Below, piece after piece: positions 9,558 through 17,136 of a DNA stretch of 32,252 nt. The notes under the pieces were generated by a model. It saw only the letters and a program-made list of their open reading frames with translations. It ran no database searches and had not been told where the DNA came from. Position 1 is the stretch's first letter, and every line of letters begins with the position of its first letter. The DNA comes from a virus. Position numbers and translations under genes: made by a program. The stretch lies in IMG/VR virus record IMGVR_UViG_3300008448_000371, positions 1 through 32,252 of that record; one strand, written 5' to 3'.

Positions 9558-9558
9558 A

Positions 9559-9567
9559 TATTTATAA
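9559..9567 (+). promoter_or_regulatory. Late-promoter-like motif TATTTATAA, only 2 bases before the ATG
   Basis: A perfect motif copy directly after the stop at 9555-9557. The ATG at 9570 follows after two bases, so initiation about 6 bases downstream of the box would put the transcript start at or inside the start codon. Either a leaderless mRNA or a different role for the motif is implied. Confidence 0.5.
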
Positions 9568-9569
9568 GT

Positions 9570-10100
9570 ATGAATGAACAATCAAAAGGCCTTTGGCACA
9601 ATATTAGAGCTAAGCGGGCAAGAGGTGGTAAACCCGCTCGTAAAGGCTCAGAAGCGTATAAAAAAGCAGTAGCAGCTGCTAAGCGCATTAATGCAAAAGA
9701 GTCTGATGATTCGGAGGAAGACATTCCAGCACAAACAACTACAACGGGAAGTTTAGAGGCAATGCCAGGCAATGTGTATGAGGAGATGGATGTTTGCAAT
9801 AGATGTGCAGTTGCCTTATTAGAGGATATTAAAGCTGGTAAGTTTCCTCTAACAGAAGCAGAATATCAAGGACGTAAGGTATCGTTAGGTAAACCTTTTA
9901 GAACATCAGGAGGACCTAAAAAGTTTGCAGTATATGTAAAGAATAATAAGGGTAATGTTATAAAGGTTAATTTTGGAGATCCCAACATGCGAATAAAAAA
10001 ATCAAACCCAGAAAGAAGAAAATCTTTCCGTGCAAGACATAAGTGTGATACACCTGGTCCAAGATGGAAAGCAAGATACTGGTCGTGTAGAAAGTGGTAA
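9570..10100 (+). CDS. Basic phage protein with conserved Cys/Trp-rich C terminus (176 aa)
   Basis: The N-terminal 45 residues (GLWHNIRAKRARGGKPARKGS) are very basic and resemble a small module common in phage and giant-virus proteins. A middle acidic linker (ESDDSEEDIPAQ) leads to a C-terminal domain from about residue 105: GRKVSLGKPFR, then KKFAVYVKNNKGNVIKVNFG, then a basic end with HKCD and YWSC. That C-terminal block is, from memory, strongly conserved in marine T4-like phages with no known function. It may bind DNA or be a head component. ATG at 9570 is the only reasonable start, although it lies two bases after the promoter-like box. Ends one base before the next ATG. Confidence 0.65.
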   Translation: MNEQSKGLWHNIRAKRARGGKPARKGSEAYKKAVAAAKRINAKESDDSEEDIPAQTTTTGSLEAMPGNVYEEMDVCNRCAVALLEDIKAGKFPLTEAEYQGRKVSLGKPFRTSGGPKKFAVYVKNNKGNVIKVNFGDPNMRIKKSNPERRKSFRARHKCDTPGPRWKARYWSCRKW

Positions 10101-10101
10101 T

Positions 10102-10311
10102 ATGCCGTATAGAGCACAAAAACAAGGAGATAAATACGTAGTCTACAACAAAGAGACTGGTAGACGTGTTGGAGCAACTGCTGGCAACAAAGAAGCCCTA
10201 CGTAAATATTTAGCAGCCTTACACATAAATGCTAAGGAAGGTGTAAACCTTAAAGAAGAATTGCGCACATTAATCAGAAGAGAAATAGTGCGTGCATTGT
10301 CAACTAAATAA
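10102..10311 (+). CDS. Small hypothetical protein (69 aa)
   Basis: An in-frame upstream start at 10030 exists, but it would overlap the preceding gene by 71 bases. The ATG at 10102, one base after the upstream stop, is preferred because it gives MPYRAQKQGDKYVVYNKETG, a typical compact beta-hairpin start. The sequence continues through RRVGATAGNKEALRKYLAALHINA and ends in a charged helix (LKEELRTLIRREIVRAL). The KYVVYNKETGRRVG...KYLAALH pattern is, as I recall, a recurring small phage module of unknown role. Probably in the same operon as the basic protein upstream. Confidence 0.6.
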   Translation: MPYRAQKQGDKYVVYNKETGRRVGATAGNKEALRKYLAALHINAKEGVNLKEELRTLIRREIVRALSTK

Positions 10312-10328
10312 CAAACATATGGACTCCA

Positions 10329-10541
10329 GTGAGAAACGAACTAAACAAAATAGACATTTTACAAAAGATAGTGTTGATGATGGGAATGTTTTTCAACCCT
10401 CTTGGATTCGACGTACTTTTCTACACAATCCTGAAATTGACGAATTCTTATTGGATTACAACCTCTCTTTTTTACCTGGCATCAGCATTATGCTTTGGTT
10501 CATACTTCTTACTGGGACGATACTTTAATAAGAAAAAATAA
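10329..10541 (+). CDS. Small two-helix membrane protein (70 aa), GTG start
   Basis: Read from a GTG at 10329 in the frame giving MRNELNKIDILQKIV. Two hydrophobic helices at about residues 11-36 (with FFNPLGFDVLFY) and 42-63 are followed by a basic tail FNKKK, so both ends probably face the cytoplasm. An overlapping frame (ATG at 10319) encodes a less convincing peptide and is judged a shadow. No function can be assigned. Holins share this size and two-helix topology, but nothing else supports that call. Spacing to the upstream gene is 17 bases. Confidence 0.6.
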   Translation: MRNELNKIDILQKIVLMMGMFFNPLGFDVLFYTILKLTNSYWITTSLFYLASALCFGSYFLLGRYFNKKK

Positions 10542-10543
10542 AC

Positions 10544-10552
10544 TATTTATAT
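10544..10552 (+). promoter_or_regulatory. Late-promoter-like motif TATTTATAT
   Basis: Located right after the small membrane gene and 3 bases before the ATG at 10556. The spacing again implies an almost leaderless transcript if it acts as a -10 box. Confidence 0.5.
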
Positions 10553-10555
10553 AAA

Positions 10556-10960
10556 ATGAAACTAATAAACCTAATACCGCTAAGAGAGGCAGATGAGCAA
10601 TCAAATCCAGAATTAATTGCTACTCCCTATTTCCGTGAATTTCAAACATCTCACGGCTACAAACCATTATTTAAGTACATTGGTACAAAGGGTGAGCAAA
10701 TGATATTTAAAGCTGATGTTACCGATTTTGGTATGTTAGATCTTATTGTAACAGATGCTCAGCTATTTGCAAAAGTAACTGAAAAAGAGGCTACTTTTGG
10801 AATTGTATATACCTTAAGTGGCTTAGAGCAGTTCGATGCAACAGTTTGCAAAATGAAACAAAAAGACGGTCAAATAGAGCATATCATGTTTGATAATAAA
10901 GATAAGAAAAACTTTGACGCAAAAACAACAAATTTTGTAGACCTTCTTGATAAGCAATAA
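10556..10960 (+). CDS. Hypothetical protein with putative prohead-protease leader (134 aa)
   Basis: The first twelve residues, MKLINLIPLREA, contain Leu9-Arg-Glu11 followed by Ala12, matching the T4 gp21 cleavage rule (Leu/Ile-x-Glu before Ala/Gly). The same peptide LIPLREA occurs in the gene at 18813 next to the prohead protease, with different codons. The remaining 120 residues are a mixed alpha/beta domain without known motifs: YFREFQTSHGYKPLFKYIG, a hydrophobic core at about 60-95, and an acidic or Lys-rich end. By analogy with T4 internal proteins it may be carried inside the head. The mature function is unknown. Confidence 0.6.
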   Translation: MKLINLIPLREADEQSNPELIATPYFREFQTSHGYKPLFKYIGTKGEQMIFKADVTDFGMLDLIVTDAQLFAKVTEKEATFGIVYTLSGLEQFDATVCKMKQKDGQIEHIMFDNKDKKNFDAKTTNFVDLLDKQ

Positions 10961-10962
10961 AA

Positions 10963-11622
10963 ATGTTTGAAGTTTGTAGCATAAACCTTAGTAACAAAAC
11001 AGCACTAACAAAACCAATAAACTGGTCATCGGACCAGTTTTTTAGTTGCCAATTAACCCAATTTGATAGAGAGGGTTATGAGCTGTTACCAATTGAACAA
11101 GAATATTACAAAGCCAACGGAATAACTTTACATAGAGAGGATGTTTTAGCACATGAAAGTGGTCAAAAAGAAGGTTGGTATGCAGTAAGCTGTAACTGGC
11201 TTAAGCAGGTAAAGGCACATCCAAATCTATTTTTAGACCATTCACTAGTAGTACAACGTTTTGGTTTTGATGGGGAAGCATTAGAGCAGCTTAAACAATA
11301 TGCAAAACAAAGACCAGAGTTAAAAAAGCTTATAAATACAAAAACAAAGTGGGGCCACGATTTCTGTTTAGATTGGATTGATGGAGATGGTGTGATTGAA
11401 ATAATACATTGGGAATGGGATTTTAGAAATTATGCCGATTATTTAGAGCATAAAAATCACATGGAAAATATGATAAAAGAGACTAATTGGGAATTTTTTG
11501 CAAAATACATAATTGGAAAGTTTAAAAACACATCCCTATCAATAACCTCAGAAGAACTAGGTGATGCAAAAGCTAGGTATTTTGGATTAGAAAAAGCTTT
11601 TCGTCTTTACAAAACTTTGTAA
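10963..11622 (+). CDS. Hypothetical protein (219 aa)
   Basis: Not recognised. It starts two bases after the upstream stop. The sequence is rich in aromatics and His/Trp (WGHDFCLDWIDGDGVIEIIHWEWDF at about 129-153), with several acidic residues in that segment, and it has no signal or membrane region. The first 27 codons contain a perfect 9-base-pair stem followed by six T residues at 11019-11043, so transcription could be attenuated within the gene. Translation past the hairpin reads normally, so the gene is not interrupted. Role unknown. Confidence 0.6.
   Translation: MFEVCSINLSNKTALTKPINWSSDQFFSCQLTQFDREGYELLPIEQEYYKANGITLHREDVLAHESGQKEGWYAVSCNWLKQVKAHPNLFLDHSLVVQRFGFDGEALEQLKQYAKQRPELKKLINTKTKWGHDFCLDWIDGDGVIEIIHWEWDFRNYADYLEHKNHMENMIKETNWEFFAKYIIGKFKNTSLSITSEELGDAKARYFGLEKAFRLYKTL
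11019..11043 (+). terminator. Intragenic terminator-like hairpin
   Basis: AAACTGGTC (11019-11027) pairs perfectly with GACCAGTTT (11032-11040) around the loop ATCG, followed by further T residues to give six in a row. It lies 57 bases inside the 219-codon gene. It may be an attenuator or simply a coding coincidence. Confidence 0.45.
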
Positions 11623-11631
11623 TATTTATAA
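11623..11631 (+). promoter_or_regulatory. Late-promoter-like motif TATTTATAA
   Basis: Directly after the stop at 11620-11622 and 12 bases before the ATG at 11644. The flank TATTTATAAGAAAACTA is nearly repeated before the gene at 24236. Confidence 0.6.
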
Positions 11632-11643
11632 GAAAACTATAAT

Positions 11644-11961
11644 ATGAAAAAAGCACAAACTAAACAAGAGCGTTTACTTCGCCAAGAAGTTCGCAACCTA
11701 ATAGCAAAAATCCTAAAAGAGGAAGAAGAATCAGGTGCAGAAAACCAAAGCTCTGAAGAAGGTGAAGCTAAAGAACAAGACAGCTCAGCTGAATTAGATG
11801 AGTTTAAAGCTCGCTTTATACAAAAGTATAGAAGCATTGAAGGTGCTATGGATATGGAGACTGTAGTAGACACTTTTTCAAGTATATTTGATTCATTTGG
11901 AATGTCTAATGAGCAAAAAATACAAGTATTAAAAGCGATCAGAAACAATATTGTAAGATAA
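11644..11961 (+). CDS. Small charged hypothetical protein (105 aa)
   Basis: The N-terminal 26 residues form a basic amphipathic helix (QERLLRQEVRNLIAKILKE) ending in Leu24-Lys-Glu26, similar to other leaders in this window. An acidic low-complexity linker (residues 27-50, Glu/Ser rich) follows, then a compact helical domain (FKARFIQKYRSIEGAMDMETV...NEQKIQVLKAIRNNI). It has no Cys or membrane segment. The leader, linker and helical-domain layout fits a small head protein processed by the prohead protease, but the residue after Glu26 is Glu, not the usual Ala or Gly. Its TAA overlaps the next ATG by one base. Confidence 0.55.
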   Translation: MKKAQTKQERLLRQEVRNLIAKILKEEEESGAENQSSEEGEAKEQDSSAELDEFKARFIQKYRSIEGAMDMETVVDTFSSIFDSFGMSNEQKIQVLKAIRNNIVR

Positions 11962-12140
11962 TGAAAGTTAGAATTAAGGAGATAATCAAGCGCTTACGTG
12001 AAGAAACCGAATACCAGCAATTCTTCCAAAAAGCTATGAAAAAGTTTGGAATAAACGCACCATCTGAATTAGGCAGCGCTGAAAAAAAGAAGGAGTTTTT
12101 TGATTATATAGACGCTAACTGGAAAGCAGGCCAAGAGTAA
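11961..12140 (+). CDS. Very small hypothetical protein (59 aa)
   Basis: A short gene coupled on both sides through TAATG overlaps, at 11961 and 12140. The product starts with a basic helix (MKVRIKEIIKRLREE, with Leu12-Arg-Glu14), then has a compact helical segment FFQKAMKKFGINAPSEL and KKKEFFDYIDANWKAG. I recall the pattern of FxxAMKKFGI...PSEL...KKxFFxYIDxNW in short proteins and protein ends of marine T4-like phages, which supports a real gene despite its size. Function unknown. Confidence 0.6.
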   Translation: MKVRIKEIIKRLREETEYQQFFQKAMKKFGINAPSELGSAEKKKEFFDYIDANWKAGQE

Positions 12141-12490
12141 TGAAGCCTTTTTTAATTCAGCTAAGCATTCTGCTAATCGGATTAGGTATAGGCTTCTATT
12201 CTGGAATAGCTTACATCAATGCAGTAAAGTATGAAGAATTGGATAAGCTGCAGCAAACAATAAAGGTGTTGCAAGATTCAATTGATTCACGTGATGCTAA
12301 GATAAAGCAGCGTGAAGTTATTATAAGTGGTTTAGAATCTAAAATAGATACTCTAAACACCATAAACACTTTAAACAGACAGAGACTGCAGAGACTGAGA
12401 AAAAATTTAAACGATGAAATTAACAAGATTAAAACATATAGCACTTCTGATATTGCTGACTATCTCGACAAGCGTTATAGCACAAGATAG
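12140..12490 (+). CDS. Putative inner-membrane spanin-like protein (116 aa)
   Basis: One N-terminal membrane helix at about residues 4-27, then a long predicted coiled coil to residue about 100 (KLQQTIKVLQDSIDSRDAKIKQREVII) and a C-terminal tail ending DIADYLDKRYSTR. This is the topology of an Rz-type i-spanin anchored in the inner membrane with a periplasmic coil. The next gene starts inside its 3' end in the +1 frame, overlapping by 77 bases, as Rz1 starts within Rz. There is no enzymatic motif. A structural membrane protein is the alternative. Starts at the ATG overlapping the upstream TAA. Confidence 0.5.
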   Translation: MKPFLIQLSILLIGLGIGFYSGIAYINAVKYEELDKLQQTIKVLQDSIDSRDAKIKQREVIISGLESKIDTLNTINTLNRQRLQRLRKNLNDEINKIKTYSTSDIADYLDKRYSTR

Positions 12491-12821
12491 TTTAGTATGC
12501 AAACCTAAAAGCGTAATGCTAAAGGTTATACAGGATTTGAAGGCTTATGATGTGTGTAAGCAGGAAGTGGAGATAGTTGATTCTATGTATAAAGTAGAAT
12601 TTACAAAAAATACAGTAAAAGACTCCATAATAACAGAGCTTAGACAAAATAATAAAGACTACCAATCTAACTTAAGTGATTGTAAGGCAATCAACGCAGG
12701 ATATGAAGCAGTAGTAAAAAAACAACAAGAGGTTATAACTAATTTGGAATGGACGGTACTGGGTTGGAAAATTGCAACCGGAGTTGTAGCTGTAATAGGA
12801 TTACTGCCGTGGGTACTATAA
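12414..12821 (+). CDS. Secreted protein with C-terminal membrane helix, nested start (135 aa)
   Basis: Starts inside the upstream gene, in the +1 frame. Residues 1-24 are a signal peptide ending SVIAQ, the Ala-Gln ending typical of Bacteroidota. A periplasmic helical region with four Cys (residues 28, 48, 92 and one nearby) follows, and a C-terminal membrane helix lies at about 115-135 (WKIATGVVAVIGLLPWVL). An N-terminal export signal with a C-terminal anchor is the arrangement of unimolecular spanins. No true lipobox is present, however: the Cys at 29 is preceded by Ser-Leu-Val, not Leu-Ala-Gly. Another protein with this layout occurs at 23849. Likely a lysis protein, by inference. Confidence 0.5.
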   Translation: MKLTRLKHIALLILLTISTSVIAQDSLVCKPKSVMLKVIQDLKAYDVCKQEVEIVDSMYKVEFTKNTVKDSIITELRQNNKDYQSNLSDCKAINAGYEAVVKKQQEVITNLEWTVLGWKIATGVVAVIGLLPWVL

Positions 12822-12825
12822 AGTT

Positions 12826-14403
12826 ATGGAAAATACAAATAAAAGTATTAAGGAAATTATTAAAGAGGAGTACATAAAATGTGCTCAGAATCCACAACAC
12901 TTCATAAAGAAGTATTGTATGATTCAACATCCAACAAGAGGAAAAATACCATTTCACCTCTACCCATATCAAGAAGATACATTAGAAGATTTTTTAGAGA
13001 ATGATCGTGTAATTATTCTAAAATCCCGTCAGTTGGGTATTAGTACCTTAATTGCGGCTTATGCGTTATGGATGATCTTATTCCATAGCGATAAAAACGT
13101 ATTAGTTGTTGCGATTGATCAATTAACATCTAAGAACCTTGTAACAAAGGTTAGTGTTATGTTGGACAATCTACCATCGTGGTTACGTATGGGAACAACT
13201 GAAAGAAACAAACTAAGTATTCGTTTAAACAACGGATCACAAATTAAAGCCGTAGCAAGTACAGGTACATCAGGTCGTTCAGAAGCTTTATCATTGGTTA
13301 TTATTGATGAGGCGGCTTTCGTTGATGGAGCAGAAGAGTTGTGGGCATCCTTACAACAAACCTTATCAACGGGTGGTAGAGGTATTATTTTATCAACTCC
13401 TAACGGTACCGGTAACTTTTTCCACAAACTGTGGGTTAAAGCTGAAGCTGGTGAAAACAGATTCAAGACCTTAAGACTACCATGGCAAGTACATCCTGAA
13501 CGTGATCAAGCTTGGAGGGTAAGACAAGATGAAGAGTTAGGAACAAGACTAGCAGCACAGGAATGTGATTGTGACTTCTCAAGCTCGGGTAATACAGTAA
13601 TATCTCCAGATCTTTTAGCTTATTACTTACAAACAACTGCACAAGAGCCTGTAGAAAAAAGAGGGATCGATGGTGGTTTGTGGATATGGGAACAACCAGT
13701 GTATGGAAAGTCTTATATAGTAACAGCGGACGTTGCTCGTGGTGATGGAAGTGACTACTCAGCATTTCATGTAATAGATCCAGAGCGAATGATCCAGGTT
13801 GCTGAGTATAGAGGTCAGCTTACTACAAAAGAGTATGGTAATATGTTGGTAGCAATAGCTACTGAGTATAACGACGCGTTGCTCGTAGTAGAGAATGCCA
13901 ACGTTGGTTGGGCAACTATACAACAAATAATTGATAGAAATTACTCTAACCTTTACTATACATACAAGCACGATGTATTGGATTCGGATGCGTTCCTTAC
14001 TAAAGGATATGATTTAGCAAGCAAGTCTGATATGGTCGCAGGATTTACAATGTCAAGCAAGATAAGACCCTTAGCCATCAGTAAAATGGAGTTGCATATG
14101 CGAGAAAAAAATGTTATAGTACGATCTAAGCGCCTTTTAGATGAGCTAGCAACGTTCATTTGGAAGAGTGGTAGAGGAGAAGCAGCAACAGGTTATAATG
14201 ATGACTTGGTGATGAGCTTCTTACAAGGCTTATGGGTGCGAGACACTGCTCTACGCTTAAAACAAGCAGGTATAGAATTGACAAAAATAACAATGAAAGC
14301 AGCAAGAAATAGTGCCAACCTATACAAAGGATCTTATAGAACAGAAGACCCGTTTAAAGTTAATGTAGGGAAGTCACGAGAAGATATTACTTGGCTTTTG
14401 TGA
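12826..14403 (+). CDS. 17: Terminase large subunit (gp17-like)
   Basis: Packaging motor ATPase and headful nuclease, 525 residues. Walker A is the deviant KSRQLGIST (66-74), Walker B is LVIIDE (157-162) with catalytic Glu162, and the coupling motif STPNGTG lies at 190-196. The C-terminal RNase H-like nuclease shows Asp302 in VTADVARGDGSD, Glu356 in LVVENAN and Asp459/460 in YNDDLVMSF. Length is about 85 residues short of T4 gp17 (610), mostly at the ends. The next gene is the portal, with no tail sheath or tube gene between, unlike T4. No small terminase gene (gp16) was recognised upstream; the preceding genes look like lysis or small head proteins. Confidence 0.95.
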   Translation: MENTNKSIKEIIKEEYIKCAQNPQHFIKKYCMIQHPTRGKIPFHLYPYQEDTLEDFLENDRVIILKSRQLGISTLIAAYALWMILFHSDKNVLVVAIDQLTSKNLVTKVSVMLDNLPSWLRMGTTERNKLSIRLNNGSQIKAVASTGTSGRSEALSLVIIDEAAFVDGAEELWASLQQTLSTGGRGIILSTPNGTGNFFHKLWVKAEAGENRFKTLRLPWQVHPERDQAWRVRQDEELGTRLAAQECDCDFSSSGNTVISPDLLAYYLQTTAQEPVEKRGIDGGLWIWEQPVYGKSYIVTADVARGDGSDYSAFHVIDPERMIQVAEYRGQLTTKEYGNMLVAIATEYNDALLVVENANVGWATIQQIIDRNYSNLYYTYKHDVLDSDAFLTKGYDLASKSDMVAGFTMSSKIRPLAISKMELHMREKNVIVRSKRLLDELATFIWKSGRGEAATGYNDDLVMSFLQGLWVRDTALRLKQAGIELTKITMKAARNSANLYKGSYRTEDPFKVNVGKSREDITWLL

Positions 14404-14412
14404 TATTTATAA
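14404..14412 (+). promoter_or_regulatory. Late-promoter-like motif TATTTATAA
   Basis: Begins immediately after the terminase stop and lies 14 bases before the portal ATG at 14427. Confidence 0.6.
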
Positions 14413-14426
14413 AAAAGCATATTTAA

Positions 14427-16262
14427 ATGGCAGAAAAACAAAATTTATTTAGACGATTACAAAAACTATTTTCCACTGATGTTATCATTAGAAACGTAGG
14501 AGGAAACCAGATCAAGGTAATCGATACAGATGCTGTACAATCTTCAGGTAACATTGAAACAAATAGAAGGATTGACAGATTCTCAAGACTATATCAGAAT
14601 CTTCCAGGCTTCAGCTACTATCATGGTCAGCTACATTTAGCAACACGATTAGAGCTTTTTAGAGATTATGAAGCAATGGACACAGATAGTATCATCTCTT
14701 CGGCATTAGACGTATACGCTGATGAGGTAACAGTAAAAAATGAGTATGGTGATGTTCTTACCATAAAAAGTCCAGACGAGAAAGTTCAAAAAATATTACA
14801 CAATTTATTCTACGATGTATTAAACATTGAGTTTAATTTATGGCCTTGGACCAGAAACGTATTAAAGTATGGAGATTTTTTCTTAAAGCTTGACATTGCA
14901 GAAAATTTTGGTGTTATTAACGTTGAACCCATCGCAGCATACGAGATGATTAGAGAAGAAAACTTCGATCCAGAACATCCACACAGAGTTCGATTTAGAA
15001 GGGATTATAGTGCGTTAAGTGCACGTTCTCACGTTTCTACAACACAATCAGAGGAGTTTGAAAACTATGAGATAGCTCACTTCCGTTTATTAACAGATAC
15101 AAATTTCTTACCATATGGCCGTTCATTAATTGAACCAGCTCGTAAGGTTTGGAAGCAAGTTACTTTAATGGAAGATGCGATGTTAATTCATCGTATTATG
15201 AGAGCTCCAGATAAGCGTGTATTTAAGATTGACGTAGGTAATATTCCTCCACACGAAGTTGATGCTTATATGGAAGTTATCATCAACCAAATGAAAAAGG
15301 TACCTTTCGTAGATCCTGAAACAGGTCAATACAACTTAAGATTCAACATGCAAAACATGTTAGAAGATTTCTACTTACCGGTACGTGGATCTGAGAGTGG
15401 TACAAGTATAGAGCCTTTATCTGGTATCCAGTTTGATGCAATTCAAGATATAGAGTATTTGCGTAATAGGTTACTAGGAGCTTTAAAAATACCAAAAGCT
15501 TATATTGGGTATGAAGAGGATACTAGTGGTAAAGCAACTTTAGCTGCACAAGACTTCCGTTTTGCAAGAACAATAGAAAGAATACAAAGAATCATTGTTT
15601 CGGAATTATACAAAATTGCAATCATACACTTATACAGTCAAGGCATAACTGATTCAGAATTAGTAGACTTTACACTAACTTTAACAAGCCCATCTACCGT
15701 ATACGAAAAAGAGAAGGTAGAACTGTGGACTAGTAAAGTAACATTAGCTGGTGACATGATGGAGAAAAGATTGTTTAGCAGAGCGTGGATATATGAAAAC
15801 TTGTTCAGCATGTCCGAAGAAGAATATCTTGCAGAACAAGAAAGAGTTGTGGCTGATGCAAAAACTGAGTTTAGATTGGAACAGATTAAGACAGAAGGAA
15901 ACGATCCACAAAAAACTGGTAAGTCGTTTGGTACACCTCACGATATTGCTAGCTTGTATAAAGGAAATGGTGGCGTACCAAGAGGATATGGTGACGATAT
16001 GCCAGAAGGAGGTTGGCCAGGTGCTGGTAGACCAGAAGAGCCTGGAACTTACGGAACTCATAAACATCCACTAGGTTGGGACCCAATTGGTGTCAAAGGC
16101 AACAGACGAGTGAACGAAATGAAGACTAACAAAACCACTAAGAGCATCTTAGAAGATATCAGCAAGAGTTTTGCAATAAAAGAAACAATTCAAGCAAATA
16201 CTCCATCTGAAAAAGATGAGAATACTGGTTTATTATCTGAATCCAACCTATTAGACATATAA
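14427..16262 (+). CDS. 20: Portal vertex protein (gp20-like)
   Basis: Dodecameric DNA entry and exit channel at the head vertex and nucleator of prohead assembly. The 611 residues compare with 524 in T4 gp20. Core features are readable: a long helical clip and stem segment, a conserved LWPWTRNVLKYGDFF region at about 137-151, IPKAYIGYEEDTSGKATLAAQDFRFARTIER at about 355-385, and a helix to about 500. The remaining 110 residues are a Gly/Pro-rich extension (GVPRGYGDDMPEGGWPGAGRPEEPG) and a polar tail, longer than in T4. Starts 14 bases after a TATTTATAA motif. Followed after 19 bases by an unknown head gene with its own motif. Confidence 0.95.
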   Translation: MAEKQNLFRRLQKLFSTDVIIRNVGGNQIKVIDTDAVQSSGNIETNRRIDRFSRLYQNLPGFSYYHGQLHLATRLELFRDYEAMDTDSIISSALDVYADEVTVKNEYGDVLTIKSPDEKVQKILHNLFYDVLNIEFNLWPWTRNVLKYGDFFLKLDIAENFGVINVEPIAAYEMIREENFDPEHPHRVRFRRDYSALSARSHVSTTQSEEFENYEIAHFRLLTDTNFLPYGRSLIEPARKVWKQVTLMEDAMLIHRIMRAPDKRVFKIDVGNIPPHEVDAYMEVIINQMKKVPFVDPETGQYNLRFNMQNMLEDFYLPVRGSESGTSIEPLSGIQFDAIQDIEYLRNRLLGALKIPKAYIGYEEDTSGKATLAAQDFRFARTIERIQRIIVSELYKIAIIHLYSQGITDSELVDFTLTLTSPSTVYEKEKVELWTSKVTLAGDMMEKRLFSRAWIYENLFSMSEEEYLAEQERVVADAKTEFRLEQIKTEGNDPQKTGKSFGTPHDIASLYKGNGGVPRGYGDDMPEGGWPGAGRPEEPGTYGTHKHPLGWDPIGVKGNRRVNEMKTNKTTKSILEDISKSFAIKETIQANTPSEKDENTGLLSESNLLDI

Positions 16263-16268
16263 TCCATA

Positions 16269-16277
16269 TATTTATAT
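16269..16277 (+). promoter_or_regulatory. Late-promoter-like motif TATTTATAT
   Basis: Lies between the portal stop and the next ATG (16282), with a gap of only four bases. Confidence 0.5.
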
Positions 16278-16281
16278 TTAG

Positions 16282-17136
16282 ATGAAAAAGTCAAGTCACT
16301 CTAAGATTAAAAATACAATAATTCTGTTTGAATTATTAAGCAGACAAGTAGCTTCTGACACTATTAAGGGAGTCGATAAGTCGCCTGCCTTAGAGACTAT
16401 TAAAAAGTTTTTCAAACACAATACAACTTTAGCAAAAGAGTTGGTGTTGTATCAAACATTGGTGAATGAGTCATACAGAAGTAAGGATAAAGCAAACTAT
16501 CTAATTTCAACTGTATCAAAGCTTCGCAGAAAGTTAAACACAGAGGAGTTGAAAGTTCAGAAGTATGAGCTGATAAAAGAGATCAAATCCAATTATAATT
16601 TGACAACCTTTTTTAATACAAAGCTGCCGGAATACAAGCTATATGCATCTATTTACAGAGTATTGGAGGGTGTAGCAATCACTACAGCAGCAGAGGTAGT
16701 AGAAAGCAAATTTACTATATTAGAGCATTTAACACGAAACGTAAAAAGTATTAAGGCTGAAACTAAGATGATTTCAGAATACGTTCAACAAGATGAAGAA
16801 GTTCGTTTACTTGCCTATAAGTTGATGATTGATAAATTTAATGATAAGTATAGTGCTTTATCAACAAAGCAAAAGTCTATCTTAAAAGAGTATATCAACA
16901 ACGTATCAAATAATACAACACTTCGTGATTTTGTGGTAAAGCAAGCTTTAGATATTAGATTAACTTTAGAAAGTTTACTACCTAAAGTAAAAGACAAAAT
17001 CACCAAAATAAAACTAACAGAAGCTGTTTCTTTAACTAAAAAATATGAAAAGCTAAAAAGTATAAAAGAGGAGAACGTCCTATCATTATTACTTTATCAC
17101 GAACTTATAAAAGAGTTAAAAGATGCAACGAAATAA
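16282..17136 (+). CDS. Helical head-module protein of unknown function (284 aa)
   Basis: Almost wholly helical and Lys/Glu/Leu-rich, with repeated amphipathic segments (KNTIILFELLSRQVASDTIKG at about 11-31, KSIKAETKMISEYVQQDEEV mid-protein, KYEKLKSIKEENVLSLLL near the end). It has no membrane, signal or enzyme motif. Its position between portal and protease genes is that of the T4 prohead core genes 67 and 68, but there is no visible sequence match and the protein is larger. A core or chaperone role for the prohead is a positional guess. The stop overlaps the next gene's start by 14 bases. Confidence 0.6.
   Translation: MKKSSHSKIKNTIILFELLSRQVASDTIKGVDKSPALETIKKFFKHNTTLAKELVLYQTLVNESYRSKDKANYLISTVSKLRRKLNTEELKVQKYELIKEIKSNYNLTTFFNTKLPEYKLYASIYRVLEGVAITTAAEVVESKFTILEHLTRNVKSIKAETKMISEYVQQDEEVRLLAYKLMIDKFNDKYSALSTKQKSILKEYINNVSNNTTLRDFVVKQALDIRLTLESLLPKVKDKITKIKLTEAVSLTKKYEKLKSIKEENVLSLLLYHELIKELKDATK

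Noticed and set aside
10292-10528. Overlapping 78-codon frame (ATG also at 10319)
   Set aside because: Lies in another frame of the 70-residue membrane gene, lacks membrane-like composition over most of its length, and the alternative frame gives a clear two-helix protein.
12495-12510. Lipobox for the protein at 12414
   Set aside because: The Cys at 29 is preceded by Ser-Leu-Val and follows a signal-peptidase I-like Ala-Gln end; it does not match Leu-Ala/Ser-Gly/Ala-Cys.
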